NCBI RefSeq assembly: GCF_947495925.1 | Contig: NZ_CANMAU010000003.1 | Location: 496,001 to 560,000 of the forward strand | Direction: 5' to 3' | DNA from: an uncultured Algibacter sp. | Lineage (GTDB): Bacteria > Bacteroidota > Bacteroidia > Flavobacteriales > Flavobacteriaceae | DNA length: 64,000 nucleotides | Shown here: positions 8,276 to 18,141 of the stretch, piece after piece | How positions within the stretch are numbered: the stretch's first letter is position 1 | How the letters are laid out: each line of letters begins with the position of its first letter | The notes under the pieces: generated by a model | Told to the model about the DNA's origin: nothing | The model's input: only the letters and a program-made list of their open reading frames with translations | Database searches by the model: none | Translations under genes and position numbers: made by a program

Positions 8276-11185
8276 ATGTTATTAAGTGCTTTACGATCGG
8301 AATTTTCCGGTGAATTGTTTTTTGATGATTTAACAAAATCCATTTACGCTACAGATGCTTCTGTGTATAGGAAGTTGCCTTATGGCGTTGCTTACCCAAA
8401 GACTGAAAACGATATTAAGCTACTTATTGAGTTTGCCCAACATAATAATACATCATTAATTCCAAGAACGGCAGGAACATCATTGGCGGGACAATGTGTA
8501 GGTGAAGGTCTTGTTGTTGACGTGTCGAAGTATTTTACTAACATTATTAAAGTAGATGAAAAAAATCAAACAGTTACTGTTCAGCCGGGGGTTGTTAGAG
8601 ACGCTTTAAATAATTACCTAAAACCTTTTAATTTATTTTTTGGGCCTAACACTTCCACTTCTAATAGGTGTATGCTTGGTGGTATGGTTGGTAATAATTC
8701 TTCTGGCACAACGTCCATACAGTATGGTGTTACGCGTGATAAAGTGTTAGAGATTCAAGCGATTTTAAGTGATGGAAGTCATGCTATTTTTGGTAGTTTA
8801 TCTAAAGAAGCATTTCAAGATAAATTAAAGAATGAAGACCTAGAAGGGCGTATATATAAATCTATTTTTAATGAGTTAAAACCTGATATGGTTCAGAAAC
8901 GAATCAATGAGCAATTTCCAAAACCAGAAATTCATCGTAGAAATACGGGATATGCTATTGATGAGCTTATAAAGACGAATGTTTTTAGTGAATCAAAAGA
9001 GTCATTTAATATGTGCAAGTTACTTTCGGGAAGTGAAGGGACCTTGGCTTTCACTACACAAATGACTTTAAAGTTAGATAAGCTTCCACCTTCAGAAAGT
9101 ATTATGGTTGCGGCCCATTTTGATAGTATTGAAGGTTGTTTAAAAGCAGTTGAGCCTGTAATGAAACATAATTTGTACACCTGTGAAATGATGGATAAAA
9201 CCATATTGGATTGTACAAAGCATAATAAAACTCAGCAAGAAAACCGATATTTTATTGAGGGAAACCCTATTGCTATTTTAATGTGTGAAGTTAAAGCTGA
9301 CACAAAAAGGGAGGTTGATGTACTAGCAAATCAGCTTTTAAAAGAGATTCAAGATACTAAATTGAGTTATGCCTATCCAGTTTTAAAAGGCACTGATATT
9401 AACAAAGCTGTTAATTTAAGAAGTGCAGGTTTAGGTTTATTAGGAAATATTGTTGGTGACAAAAAAGGAGTGGCCTGTATTGAGGATACTGCTGTAGCTC
9501 TGCCAGATTTAGCTGAATTTATTTCTGAGTTTACGGAGTTGATGAAAGGCTATAAACAAGATGCTATTTATTATGCGCATGCAGGTGCAGGAGAGATTCA
9601 TTTAAGACCCATTTTAGATTTAAAACAAACGAAGGATGTAAATCTTTTTAGAAAAACAACTACCGATGTAGCTCATTTGGTAAAGAAGTATAGGGGATCA
9701 ATGAGTGGTGAACATGGCGATGGTATTGTTAGAGCTGAGTTTATCCCATTAATGATTGGCGAGGCAAACTATGAAATTTTAAAGCGCATTAAAAATGCAT
9801 TTGACCCAAAGCATATTTTAAACCCAGGGAAGATTGTTAATGCCTTTCCAATGGATGAATCTTTAAGGTATGAACCAGGTAGAGAAGAACCTGAAATAGA
9901 AACGCTTTTAGATTTTTCGAAATCACAAGGTATTTTGCGTGAGGCTGAAAAGTGTAATGGTTCAGGTGATTGCAGAAAATTGCCTGAATTTGGAGGTACC
10001 ATGTGCCCGAGCTATAGAGCCACAAGAAATGAAAAAGATACCACAAGAGCGCGGGCAAATGCCTTGCGTGAATTTTTAACTAATTCTGATAAAAAAAACA
10101 GATTTAATCATACTGAACTCAAAGATGTTTTTGATTTATGTTTGAGCTGTAAAGCATGTTCCACGGAGTGCCCTAGTAGTGTTAATGTAGCTGCATTAAA
10201 GGCGGAATTTCAATATCAGTATCAGAAAAGTAATGGAGTTTCTTTAAGAACAAAGTTATTTGCTTATAACACGCAACTTAATAAATGGGGGAGTGCTGTC
10301 CCTAGTTTAACAAACTTTGTATTTTCAAATAAGGTAACCTCTAGTTTGTTAAAAAAAGGTTTTGGAATTGCTAAAGCCAGAAGTTTACCTTTAATTTCTA
10401 AAACGAATTTGAAGAGGTTCTATCGAACTTTTAGTCATGAACCTAAGAATGAGATATATATTAAGACTGTATATTTATTTAATGACGAATTTCTAAACTA
10501 CCTCGATACCGAAATAGGGGTTGATGCTCTTAAGCTTTTAGAAGCTTTGAATTATGAGGTGAAAATCATAGAAAGTGAGGAATCGGGTAGAACGTTTTTA
10601 TCTAAAGGCTTATTAGATCAGGCAAAGAATTGTGCGGATAAAAATATAGCTATATTTAAAGATGTTATTACTAACGATACACCACTTATTGGTATTGAGC
10701 CTTCAGCTATTTTAACGTTCAAGGATGAATATTTAAAATTAGCAGATGATAAAACTTCCGCGGAAGCGATCGCAAAAAACACGTTTTTAATAGAGGAGTT
10801 TATTCAAAAAGAAATAGAATTAGGTCATATTAAGCCAGAACAATTTACTTCAGAATCAAAAACGATTAAATTTCACGGGCATTGCCACCAAAAAGCCATG
10901 AGTAATCAGCTCTCCAGTTTTACTGTTTTAAACTTACCAATTAATTATAAGGTGACTATTATCCCAAGTGGGTGCTGTGGTATGGCAGGAAGTTTTGGCT
11001 ACGAAAAAGAACATTACGAGGTAAGTATGAATATTGGCGAACAAACTTTATTTCCCGCTGTTAGAAAAGCTCCAGAACACACTATTATAGCAGCTAATGG
11101 TACAAGTTGTAGGCATCAACTAAAAGATGGAACGCAACGGGAGGCTAAACATCCTATAAGTGTTTTAAGGGAGGCATTAATTTAA
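8276..11185 (+). CDS. FAD-binding oxidase fused to 4Fe-4S/CCG-domain GlpC-like module (D-lactate dehydrogenase/glycolate oxidase-type)
   Basis: FAD_binding_4 region (PRTAGTSLAGQCVGEGLVVDVS), GEHGDGIVRAEF, CLSCKACSTECPSSV, HCHQKAM, GCCGMAGSFG. Confidence 0.9.
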   Translation: MLLSALRSEFSGELFFDDLTKSIYATDASVYRKLPYGVAYPKTENDIKLLIEFAQHNNTSLIPRTAGTSLAGQCVGEGLVVDVSKYFTNIIKVDEKNQTVTVQPGVVRDALNNYLKPFNLFFGPNTSTSNRCMLGGMVGNNSSGTTSIQYGVTRDKVLEIQAILSDGSHAIFGSLSKEAFQDKLKNEDLEGRIYKSIFNELKPDMVQKRINEQFPKPEIHRRNTGYAIDELIKTNVFSESKESFNMCKLLSGSEGTLAFTTQMTLKLDKLPPSESIMVAAHFDSIEGCLKAVEPVMKHNLYTCEMMDKTILDCTKHNKTQQENRYFIEGNPIAILMCEVKADTKREVDVLANQLLKEIQDTKLSYAYPVLKGTDINKAVNLRSAGLGLLGNIVGDKKGVACIEDTAVALPDLAEFISEFTELMKGYKQDAIYYAHAGAGEIHLRPILDLKQTKDVNLFRKTTTDVAHLVKKYRGSMSGEHGDGIVRAEFIPLMIGEANYEILKRIKNAFDPKHILNPGKIVNAFPMDESLRYEPGREEPEIETLLDFSKSQGILREAEKCNGSGDCRKLPEFGGTMCPSYRATRNEKDTTRARANALREFLTNSDKKNRFNHTELKDVFDLCLSCKACSTECPSSVNVAALKAEFQYQYQKSNGVSLRTKLFAYNTQLNKWGSAVPSLTNFVFSNKVTSSLLKKGFGIAKARSLPLISKTNLKRFYRTFSHEPKNEIYIKTVYLFNDEFLNYLDTEIGVDALKLLEALNYEVKIIESEESGRTFLSKGLLDQAKNCADKNIAIFKDVITNDTPLIGIEPSAILTFKDEYLKLADDKTSAEAIAKNTFLIEEFIQKEIELGHIKPEQFTSESKTIKFHGHCHQKAMSNQLSSFTVLNLPINYKVTIIPSGCCGMAGSFGYEKEHYEVSMNIGEQTLFPAVRKAPEHTIIAANGTSCRHQLKDGTQREAKHPISVLREALI

Positions 11186-11200
11186 TTGGAACTATATATA

Positions 11201-11536
11201 TTATTTAAATTTAATCACTTTTCCTTGAGTAAGCAATTCTTTGGCTTCATTCCAACTAGGCAATTCCTCAGCATCAATAGTGATTGTTCTAATTTCCTTA
11301 GCAATTTTTTTACTGGATTTCATGACTTCTAAATGCGCTCCTGAAAATGCAAAATCTTTTAATTCTTCCTCGTTATTCCAAAGAGTCATGGTGTAGTGCT
11401 TGGTCCAGACCCCTGTGTTTTTAAAGGCTTTACAATCTGTGACTTTTAATTGCCTTACAATTTTTAAGGCAAGCCTTGATAATAAGAAAAATTTAAAAGG
11501 GCCTTTTAATTCTATCAAAGTGATTGTTGCTTTCAT
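11201..11536 (-). CDS. Small monooxygenase-like/DUF3291-like protein
   Basis: ORF of 111 aa with spheroidene-monooxygenase-like layout (KNTGVWTKHYTMTLWNNEEELKDF); family weakly supported. Confidence 0.5.
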   Translation of the reverse strand: MKATITLIELKGPFKFFLLSRLALKIVRQLKVTDCKAFKNTGVWTKHYTMTLWNNEEELKDFAFSGAHLEVMKSSKKIAKEIRTITIDAEELPSWNEAKELLTQGKVIKFK

Positions 11537-11617
11537 AACCTAATAAGTTTTAAAGCAAATATATTCATTCTTTATTCTCTTGAAATGCGATTTGTTTTAA
11601 AACCTATTAACAATCAA

Positions 11618-12475
11618 CTACCTATGTTTCTTATCTGGCTGATCAATAATAGTTATAGCTGCTATTAAATCTTTAGCTTCTAAATTTTCAATATTATCTT
11701 GGTCATCATCAATAATAAAAGGGGCTAATTTATCTTTACTGAAATTATAGATTTTCCAACGTTTAAACTGATATTCCAAAGCTGTGAAATTTTCTACCCA
11801 ATCACCAGAATTTAAATAGGTAGTTTTGCCGTATTTATTTTCAAAAACTTTCATTTTGGGTTGATGTATATGCCCGCAGATTACATGATCATAACCATTT
11901 TCAATGGCGAGTTCTGCAGCTATTTTTTCAAAATCATTAATATATTTTAGTGCACTTTTAACTCCGTTTTTTACTTTTTTAGATATGGAATAGCGCTCTT
12001 TGCCACGTTTCTCCAAATACCAATTAAACAGCCTGTTTATTAAGGTTAATGCATTATAGCCGTAGCTTCCTAATTTGGCAAGCCATTTAGCATGTTGTAT
12101 AGACATATCAAAAACATCGCCATGAAAAAACCAGGCCTTTTTTCCATGTAACTCTAGTACGGCTTTATCAACAATGGATATGTTTCCAATCGTTGTATTA
12201 CTAAACTTCCTCAGCATTTCGTCATGGTTTCCAGTAATATAAATCACTTCAACACCATTGGAAGCCATGGTCATTATTTTTTTTATCACTTTTAAATGTG
12301 ATTTTGGAAAGTAACGTTTGCTAAATTGCCAAATATCAATAATGTCGCCATTTAGTATTAACTTCTTTGGCTCTATACTGTTCAAATAAGTTAATAAATG
12401 CTTGGCATGACAACCATAGGTACCTAGGTGAACATCTGAGATGACTGAAATTTCTAGTTTTCTTTTTATATTCAA
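11618..12475 (-). CDS. Metallophosphoesterase, UDP-2,3-diacylglucosamine diphosphatase-like
   Basis: SDVHLGTYG, LNGDIID, GNHDE, CGHIHQPKM motifs. Confidence 0.88.
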   Translation of the reverse strand: MNIKRKLEISVISDVHLGTYGCHAKHLLTYLNSIEPKKLILNGDIIDIWQFSKRYFPKSHLKVIKKIMTMASNGVEVIYITGNHDEMLRKFSNTTIGNISIVDKAVLELHGKKAWFFHGDVFDMSIQHAKWLAKLGSYGYNALTLINRLFNWYLEKRGKERYSISKKVKNGVKSALKYINDFEKIAAELAIENGYDHVICGHIHQPKMKVFENKYGKTTYLNSGDWVENFTALEYQFKRWKIYNFSKDKLAPFIIDDDQDNIENLEAKDLIAAITIIDQPDKKHR

Positions 12476-12662
12476 TGTGGTTAACTTTATACTTTACAAA
12501 TAACAGATCTGATTATTAATTTATCATTACGCGATAATTATATAATTATCAGGGATTTGTTAAAAAAGGGTTACCAATTCTTATTAGAATAAATAAGTAA
12601 CAAGAGTCTATTTCATTTCCTTATTTCTAGGAATAGCTTTATTTTAGCCAAAAATTGAAATT

Positions 12663-13724
12663 ATGGCTGGAAATTCTTTTGGAAAACTATTTAATCTAAC
12701 CACTTATGGGGAATCTCACGGACCTGCTTTGGGGGGTGTTATTGATGGGTGTCCTTCAGGTATTGAGTTAGACTTGGATGAAATTCAAAACGAGTTAAAC
12801 CGAAGAAAACCAGGACAATCTGCTATTGTAACACAACGTAAAGAACCAGATACGGTAAAGTTTCATTCAGGGATTTTTGAAGGCGTAACAACAGGAACTT
12901 CAATTGGTTTTGTGATTGAAAACACAAATCAAAAATCGCATGATTACTCGCATATCAAGGATAGTTACAGACCAAGTCATGCCGACTATACCTATGATAA
13001 AAAATATGGTATTAGAGATTACCGTGGTGGTGGACGCAGTTCTGCTCGCGAAACGGCTTGTAGAGTTGTTGCCGGAGCCATAGCTAAACAAATACTTAAG
13101 GGTATCGAGATTCAAGCCTATGTTTCTGGAGTGGGAACCATGCAACTTAATAAGCCATATACAGATTTAGATTTGACTCAAATAGAATCTAATATTGTGC
13201 GTTGTCCAGATCAAGACATGGCCGCAAAAATGGAAACTTATATAAAAGAAGTGCGTGGTAAAGGCGACACTGTCGGTGGAATTGTAAGCTGCGTTATTAA
13301 AAATGTGCCCGTAGGCCTTGGTGAGCCCGTTTTTGATAAGTTACATGCCGAATTAGGTAAAGCTATGTTGTCTATAAACGCTGTAAAAGGTTTTGAATAT
13401 GGTAGCGGATTCCGTGGAAGTACCATGTATGGTTCCGACCATAACGATGCTTTTAATAATGATGGGTCTACAAAAACCAATTATTCTGGCGGTATTCAAG
13501 GTGGAATAAGTAACGGTATGGATATTTACTTTAGCGTTGCATTTAAACCTGTGGCTACACTTATTCAGAAATATGAAACCATCGATAAAGATGGAAATAC
13601 GGTTGAAATGCAGGGTAAAGGTCGTCATGATCCTTGTGTTGTGCCACGTGCAGTACCTATAGTAGAAGCTATGGCTGCATTGGTTTTAGCTGACTTTCAT
13701 CTTATAAATAAGCTTTATAATTAG
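12663..13724 (+). CDS. aroC: Chorismate synthase
   Basis: [33 protein letters not shown] ... [12 protein letters not shown] ... [18 protein letters not shown]. Confidence 0.97.
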   Translation: MAGNSFGKLFNLTTYGESHGPALGGVIDGCPSGIELDLDEIQNELNRRKPGQSAIVTQRKEPDTVKFHSGIFEGVTTGTSIGFVIENTNQKSHDYSHIKDSYRPSHADYTYDKKYGIRDYRGGGRSSARETACRVVAGAIAKQILKGIEIQAYVSGVGTMQLNKPYTDLDLTQIESNIVRCPDQDMAAKMETYIKEVRGKGDTVGGIVSCVIKNVPVGLGEPVFDKLHAELGKAMLSINAVKGFEYGSGFRGSTMYGSDHNDAFNNDGSTKTNYSGGIQGGISNGMDIYFSVAFKPVATLIQKYETIDKDGNTVEMQGKGRHDPCVVPRAVPIVEAMAALVLADFHLINKLYN

Positions 13725-13870
13725 GAGCTATTTCCCGCTTTTCACTATATCTTTTTTGTGTTGAACTTGTTTAAGTATCTCATCATAAGAGTTAAGTACA
13801 TTTTAATATAGTTTACAAACTAATATTTTTGATTGGGCACAAAAAAGGATGCCGTTTCAATCGGGGCTAA
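13724..13870. repeat. Degraded composite intergenic repeat
   Basis: Non-coding block with ggagctatttcccgctttt..., tgttgaacttgtttaagtatctcat and aaaaaaggatgccgtttcaatcggggctaa, resembling dispersed intergenic repeats seen in Flavobacteriia; from memory, copy number not tested. Confidence 0.45.
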
Positions 13871-14023
13871 TTCATCTGCCATGTCTTTTTAGGCTGAATG
13901 ACCTCTTTCTTTTAATCATGTCATTACAAGGATTTAGGATGTGGTAATTGAATAGGTTTTGCTTAACTTTAAACTGAAAAATATACTTATCTTGTTCTCA
14001 ACTTTTATGGCATCAAAAAGCAT

Positions 14024-15349
14024 ATGAAAAAACTAGCATTGCATTGGAAGATTATAATAGGAATGATTCTAGGAATCATTTTTGGTTTTATAATGAATAA
14101 CGTAGATGGAGGTAAAGGTTTTGTGGCAGATTGGATAGCTCCTTTCGGGACCATTTTTATAAACCTACTTAAGTTAATTGCGGTACCTTTAATATTAGCT
14201 TCTTTGATAAAAGGGATATCAGATTTAAAAGATATTTCTAAAATAAAAACTATGGGTTTAAGAACCATAGGTATTTATATAGGAACAACTTTAGTCGCTA
14301 TTATTATTGGGTTAAGTATAGTAAATACAATAAATCCAGGCAATGGCATGCCTCAAGAGACCATAGAAAAAATCAAATTAAAGTATGAAAATGATGCCGG
14401 GGTTACAGATAAATTAGCAAAAGCATCTGCCCAGAAAGAAGCAGGACCACTTCAAGCTTTAGTCGATATTTTCCCAAGTAATATATTTAAATCGTTTACC
14501 GAGGCTTCTATGCTTCAGATTATTTTCTTTGCTTTATTTGTTGGGATTTGTTTGTTGCTAATAGGAGAAAAAAAGGCAAAACCTTTGGTAGACTTTTTTG
14601 ATTCTTTAAATGAAGTCGTCATGAAAATGGTTGACCTCATTATGCTTTTTGCGCCATATGCCGTTTTTGCTCTTTTAGCCAATGTGATTATTGCTTTTGA
14701 TGATACCGAAATTCTTATCAAACTATTATGGTACGCACTCTGTGTTGTTGGCGGACTCATTTTAATGATTGGTTTTTATCTTTTACTTGTAAGCTTATAT
14801 GTAAAAAAATCACCATTATGGTTTTTACAGCAAATTAGTCCAGCACAATTATTAGCCTTTTCTACGAGTAGTAGCGCAGCAACACTTCCTGTAACTATGG
14901 AACGTGTGGAGGAACATTTGGGTGTTGATAAAGAAGTTTCTGGGTTTGTTTTACCAGTAGGGGCCACAGTAAATATGGATGGAACTAGTTTGTATCAAGG
15001 TATTGCTGCTGTTTTTATTATGCAAGTTATTTGGCCTGAGGGCTTAGTGTTTTCTAATCAACTCGTTATTATAGTTACGGCATTATTGGCGTCCATAGGG
15101 AGTGCTGCCGTACCAAGTGCTGGACTTGTTATGTTGGTTATTGTTCTTGAATCCATTGGTTTTCCGGCAGAGTTATTACCCATAGGAATTGCGCTTATTT
15201 TTGCCGTAGATAGACCGTTAGATATGTGCAGAACCGTTGTTAACGTTACAGGAGATGCCACCGTTTCTATGATAGTGGCAAAGTCTTTAGGGAAATTACA
15301 TGAACCAAAGCCTAAAGAATGGGATGATAATTATGATGAAGTGAAATAA
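14024..15349 (+). CDS. Dicarboxylate/amino acid:cation (Na+ or H+) symporter, DAACS family
   Basis: Multi-TM; STSSSAATLPVTMERVEEHLGV ... VLPVGATVNMDGTSLYQG ... DRPLDMCRTVVNVTGDA. Confidence 0.93.
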   Translation: MKKLALHWKIIIGMILGIIFGFIMNNVDGGKGFVADWIAPFGTIFINLLKLIAVPLILASLIKGISDLKDISKIKTMGLRTIGIYIGTTLVAIIIGLSIVNTINPGNGMPQETIEKIKLKYENDAGVTDKLAKASAQKEAGPLQALVDIFPSNIFKSFTEASMLQIIFFALFVGICLLLIGEKKAKPLVDFFDSLNEVVMKMVDLIMLFAPYAVFALLANVIIAFDDTEILIKLLWYALCVVGGLILMIGFYLLLVSLYVKKSPLWFLQQISPAQLLAFSTSSSAATLPVTMERVEEHLGVDKEVSGFVLPVGATVNMDGTSLYQGIAAVFIMQVIWPEGLVFSNQLVIIVTALLASIGSAAVPSAGLVMLVIVLESIGFPAELLPIGIALIFAVDRPLDMCRTVVNVTGDATVSMIVAKSLGKLHEPKPKEWDDNYDEVK

Positions 15350-15395
15350 AATTTTTAACTTTAAACATAAGTAAATAACCTAAAACAATTTCAAT

Positions 15396-16433
15396 ATGAA
15401 TGTGTGTTTTATCATGTACCCTTGGGAAGATATTGATCCTGAGAATGACACAACTTTGGCTTTAATTAAAGAATGTGTTAAAAGAAGTCATGGTGTAGCT
15501 ATGTGTACACCAGCAAGTTTAACTATTAGAAATAGTGTAACAACGGCTAATTGTACTGTAGTTGGCAGGTTCGAGAAAACACCTAGTTCATTAAAATCGT
15601 TTTATAACAAGGCTAAACTAAGAGAAGAGATGCTACCTCTAGCTGGTTTTGATGTAATTTTCTTCAGAGCAAACCCACCATTAGATCCTTTAATGTTAAA
15701 CTTTTTAGATTCTGTTAAGGACGATGTGTTTATTATGAATTCCTTACAAGGTATGCGTGAGGCTAACAATAAGTTGTATACGGCTGCTTTTGGTGATAAT
15801 CATAGTAACATTATTCCAGCAACACACGTGTCAAAGAGTAAGCGATACTTAATAAGACAGATTAAGGAATCTACTGCAGACAAAATGATATTAAAGCCTT
15901 TAAACGGCTTTGGAGGTTCTGGTGTAATACTAATTGAAAAGTCTGCAATGAGCAATATTAACTCGCTATTAGACTTTTATATTAATAGTAGTGATGGCAA
16001 GTCTAACTACGTGATTTTACAAGATTATATTGAAGGTGCAGATCAAGGAGATATTCGAATACTTATGCTTAACGGAGAACCTGTGGGAGCAATGAAGCGT
16101 GTTCCTGGGAATGATGATCATCGTTCAAATGTATCTGCTGGCGGAAGTGTGCAAAGACATAGTCTTACTAAAGAAGAAAAGGCATTATGCAAGCAAATAG
16201 GACCTAAGCTAGTTAATGATGGACTGTTTTTTGTTGGTATTGATGTTATTGGAGGTAAACTGGTTGAGGTCAATGTTATGTCTCCAGGAGGTATCACTTA
16301 TATCAATAAAGTTTATAAACTAAAAACTAAAATTGAAGAAAAAGTAATTGATTTTCTTGAAATGAAAGTACTTGATAAATTAGAGGCTTTTGATAGGCGT
16401 ACTAGATTGCGCAAAGCCGTAGAAGATGCATAG
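15396..16433 (+). CDS. GshB-like ATP-grasp ligase (glutathione synthase family)
   Basis: PWEDIDPENDTTLALIKEC, FFRANPPLD, LKPLNGFGGSGVILIE, QDYIEGADQGDIRILMLNGEPVGAMKR, VEVNVMSPGGI. Confidence 0.85.
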   Translation: MNVCFIMYPWEDIDPENDTTLALIKECVKRSHGVAMCTPASLTIRNSVTTANCTVVGRFEKTPSSLKSFYNKAKLREEMLPLAGFDVIFFRANPPLDPLMLNFLDSVKDDVFIMNSLQGMREANNKLYTAAFGDNHSNIIPATHVSKSKRYLIRQIKESTADKMILKPLNGFGGSGVILIEKSAMSNINSLLDFYINSSDGKSNYVILQDYIEGADQGDIRILMLNGEPVGAMKRVPGNDDHRSNVSAGGSVQRHSLTKEEKALCKQIGPKLVNDGLFFVGIDVIGGKLVEVNVMSPGGITYINKVYKLKTKIEEKVIDFLEMKVLDKLEAFDRRTRLRKAVEDA

Positions 16434-16480
16434 TTATTTAGTTGTTTTTTATTAATTGAGTGTCGACTTTAGTTTTCAAA

Positions 16481-17302
16481 ATGAATTTAATGATAAAATT
16501 ATCTACTCCAATTGTTTCTGCAGAATGGCTTCATCAAAATAGGTATGCTGAAAACCTTATCATTTTAGATGGAACCATTAATAAAGTATTTAACAGTACT
16601 CAATTTCAAATTCCAAATGCGCGATTATTTGATATAAAGAAGAAATTTAGTGATAGCTCTAACCCTTTTCCAAGTGCCTTTCCTTCTAAAGATCAATTTC
16701 AAAGTGAAGCCAGAGCATTAGGTATAAATAATAATAGTGCTATTGTGGTATATGATGATAAGGGCATTTATTCTAGTGCGCGTGTCTGGTGGATGTTTTT
16801 AGCTTTTGGATTTAGTAATGTAGCTGTTTTAAATGGTGGTTTTCCAGCTTGGAATAAAGAAGGCTTTGCAACTGAAAGCATGACTAATTATCAAAGTAAA
16901 AAAGGGAACTTTGATGCAGTTTTACACTCTAATTATATGCAGTTTTTTGATGCTGTTAAGCAAGCTTCAGAAGATAATACACATACTATCATTGACGCCA
17001 GATCTTCGAGCAGATTTCAATGTCAAGAGCCTGAACCTAGACAAGGGCTGCGTATGGGAACAATACCAAATTCAGTGAGTTTGCCGTTTACCGACTTAAT
17101 GGAAGACGGTATGCTAAAACCCAAAGGAGCATTAGAAAAAGCGTTCTATATGCTAGCACAAAAAGATGATGCTATTATCTTTTCTTGTGGATCGGGTATA
17201 ACGGCTTGTGTTCTGGCTTTAGGAGCCACAATTGCCGGTTATAATAATATTTCTGTTTATGATGGCTCATGGACAGAATGGGGAAGTTTAGTAAAGGCAT
17301 AG
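16481..17302 (+). CDS. Thiosulfate/3-mercaptopyruvate sulfurtransferase (two rhodanese domains)
   Basis: SPIV-SAEWL N-terminal motif; active-site loop CGSGITA; ORF track starts at GTG 16460, ATG at 16481 preferred. Confidence 0.9.
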   Translation: MNLMIKLSTPIVSAEWLHQNRYAENLIILDGTINKVFNSTQFQIPNARLFDIKKKFSDSSNPFPSAFPSKDQFQSEARALGINNNSAIVVYDDKGIYSSARVWWMFLAFGFSNVAVLNGGFPAWNKEGFATESMTNYQSKKGNFDAVLHSNYMQFFDAVKQASEDNTHTIIDARSSSRFQCQEPEPRQGLRMGTIPNSVSLPFTDLMEDGMLKPKGALEKAFYMLAQKDDAIIFSCGSGITACVLALGATIAGYNNISVYDGSWTEWGSLVKA

Positions 17303-17305
17303 GTT

Positions 17306-18136
17306 GTGGAAAGACTTTCTGTAGATCATATCATTGAAAAAATAAAAAATCAAGAGGTTTTTGAAGCAGTATCTTTCGATTATGCGTTTACTATAAAAAT
17401 TGAAAGCTATGTGTCGTATGCCTGTGCCGCTATTCATGACGGACATCAATTTAGAAAAGAACTCTGGGAAAACTGTATGCATACCGAATATGAACGTTGG
17501 TATGAAGAAGATCCTGAGACTAAAAACATGGTGCAGTCGCATCCCATTGTTATGGCAGGTTGCGACACCAGATTTGAATATGATTTGAATAGAGCGCCTG
17601 CAGATGCTGTTTTTGAAACAGCTTGGGGGAAACAACTTTGGCATGAGCCGCTTTCCGCAGAAATGAAAACTAAGAGTTTACATAAGCATGAAAACTTTTA
17701 TAAGGTTGTTCGTGCACTTATCTCTACTTTAGAATCAAAGTTTGGCTTTTGTACGGTTTATGACATGCATAGCTATAATTGGAAACGTTGGGATAGGGAA
17801 GTACCAACATGGAATCTGGGAACGCGCAATTTAGATAATGAACGTTTTGGAGATGTTATTGAAGCATGGAGAGAAAGTTTAGGTGAAATAATATTTCCAA
17901 AGGGTATAAAATCGAGCTCTAAAATTAACGACACGTTTCAAGGCAACGGATATTTCTTAAAATTTATAACTAAAGAATTTAAAAATACTTTAGTTTTGGC
18001 AACCGAAATAGCCAAGGTGTACTGCGATGAGTATGAACAAATTATCTATCCTGAAGTGGTTAGTTTGGTTCAAGAAGAATTGAAGGAACGTATTCCTAAT
18101 CATGCTCAAGAGGTTTACACGAGGTTTAAAAAGTAA
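17306..18136 (+). CDS. N-formylglutamate amidohydrolase family protein (GTG start)
   Basis: CDTRFEYDLNRAP, VYDMHSYNWKR, GNGYFLKFI; 3-nt gap to the upstream gene. Confidence 0.82.
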   Translation: MERLSVDHIIEKIKNQEVFEAVSFDYAFTIKIESYVSYACAAIHDGHQFRKELWENCMHTEYERWYEEDPETKNMVQSHPIVMAGCDTRFEYDLNRAPADAVFETAWGKQLWHEPLSAEMKTKSLHKHENFYKVVRALISTLESKFGFCTVYDMHSYNWKRWDREVPTWNLGTRNLDNERFGDVIEAWRESLGEIIFPKGIKSSSKINDTFQGNGYFLKFITKEFKNTLVLATEIAKVYCDEYEQIIYPEVVSLVQEELKERIPNHAQEVYTRFKK

Positions 18137-18141
18137 GGTTT

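Noticed and set aside
13821-13882. Minus-strand mini-ORF MADELAPIETASFFVPNQKY*
   Set aside because: Only 20 codons and inside a decayed intergenic repeat; treated as repeat sequence, not a gene
15396-16433. Naming the ATP-grasp gene gshB
   Set aside because: Family resemblance is good but no gshA is visible in the window and bshA is present; substrate is unknown, so no symbol was assigned
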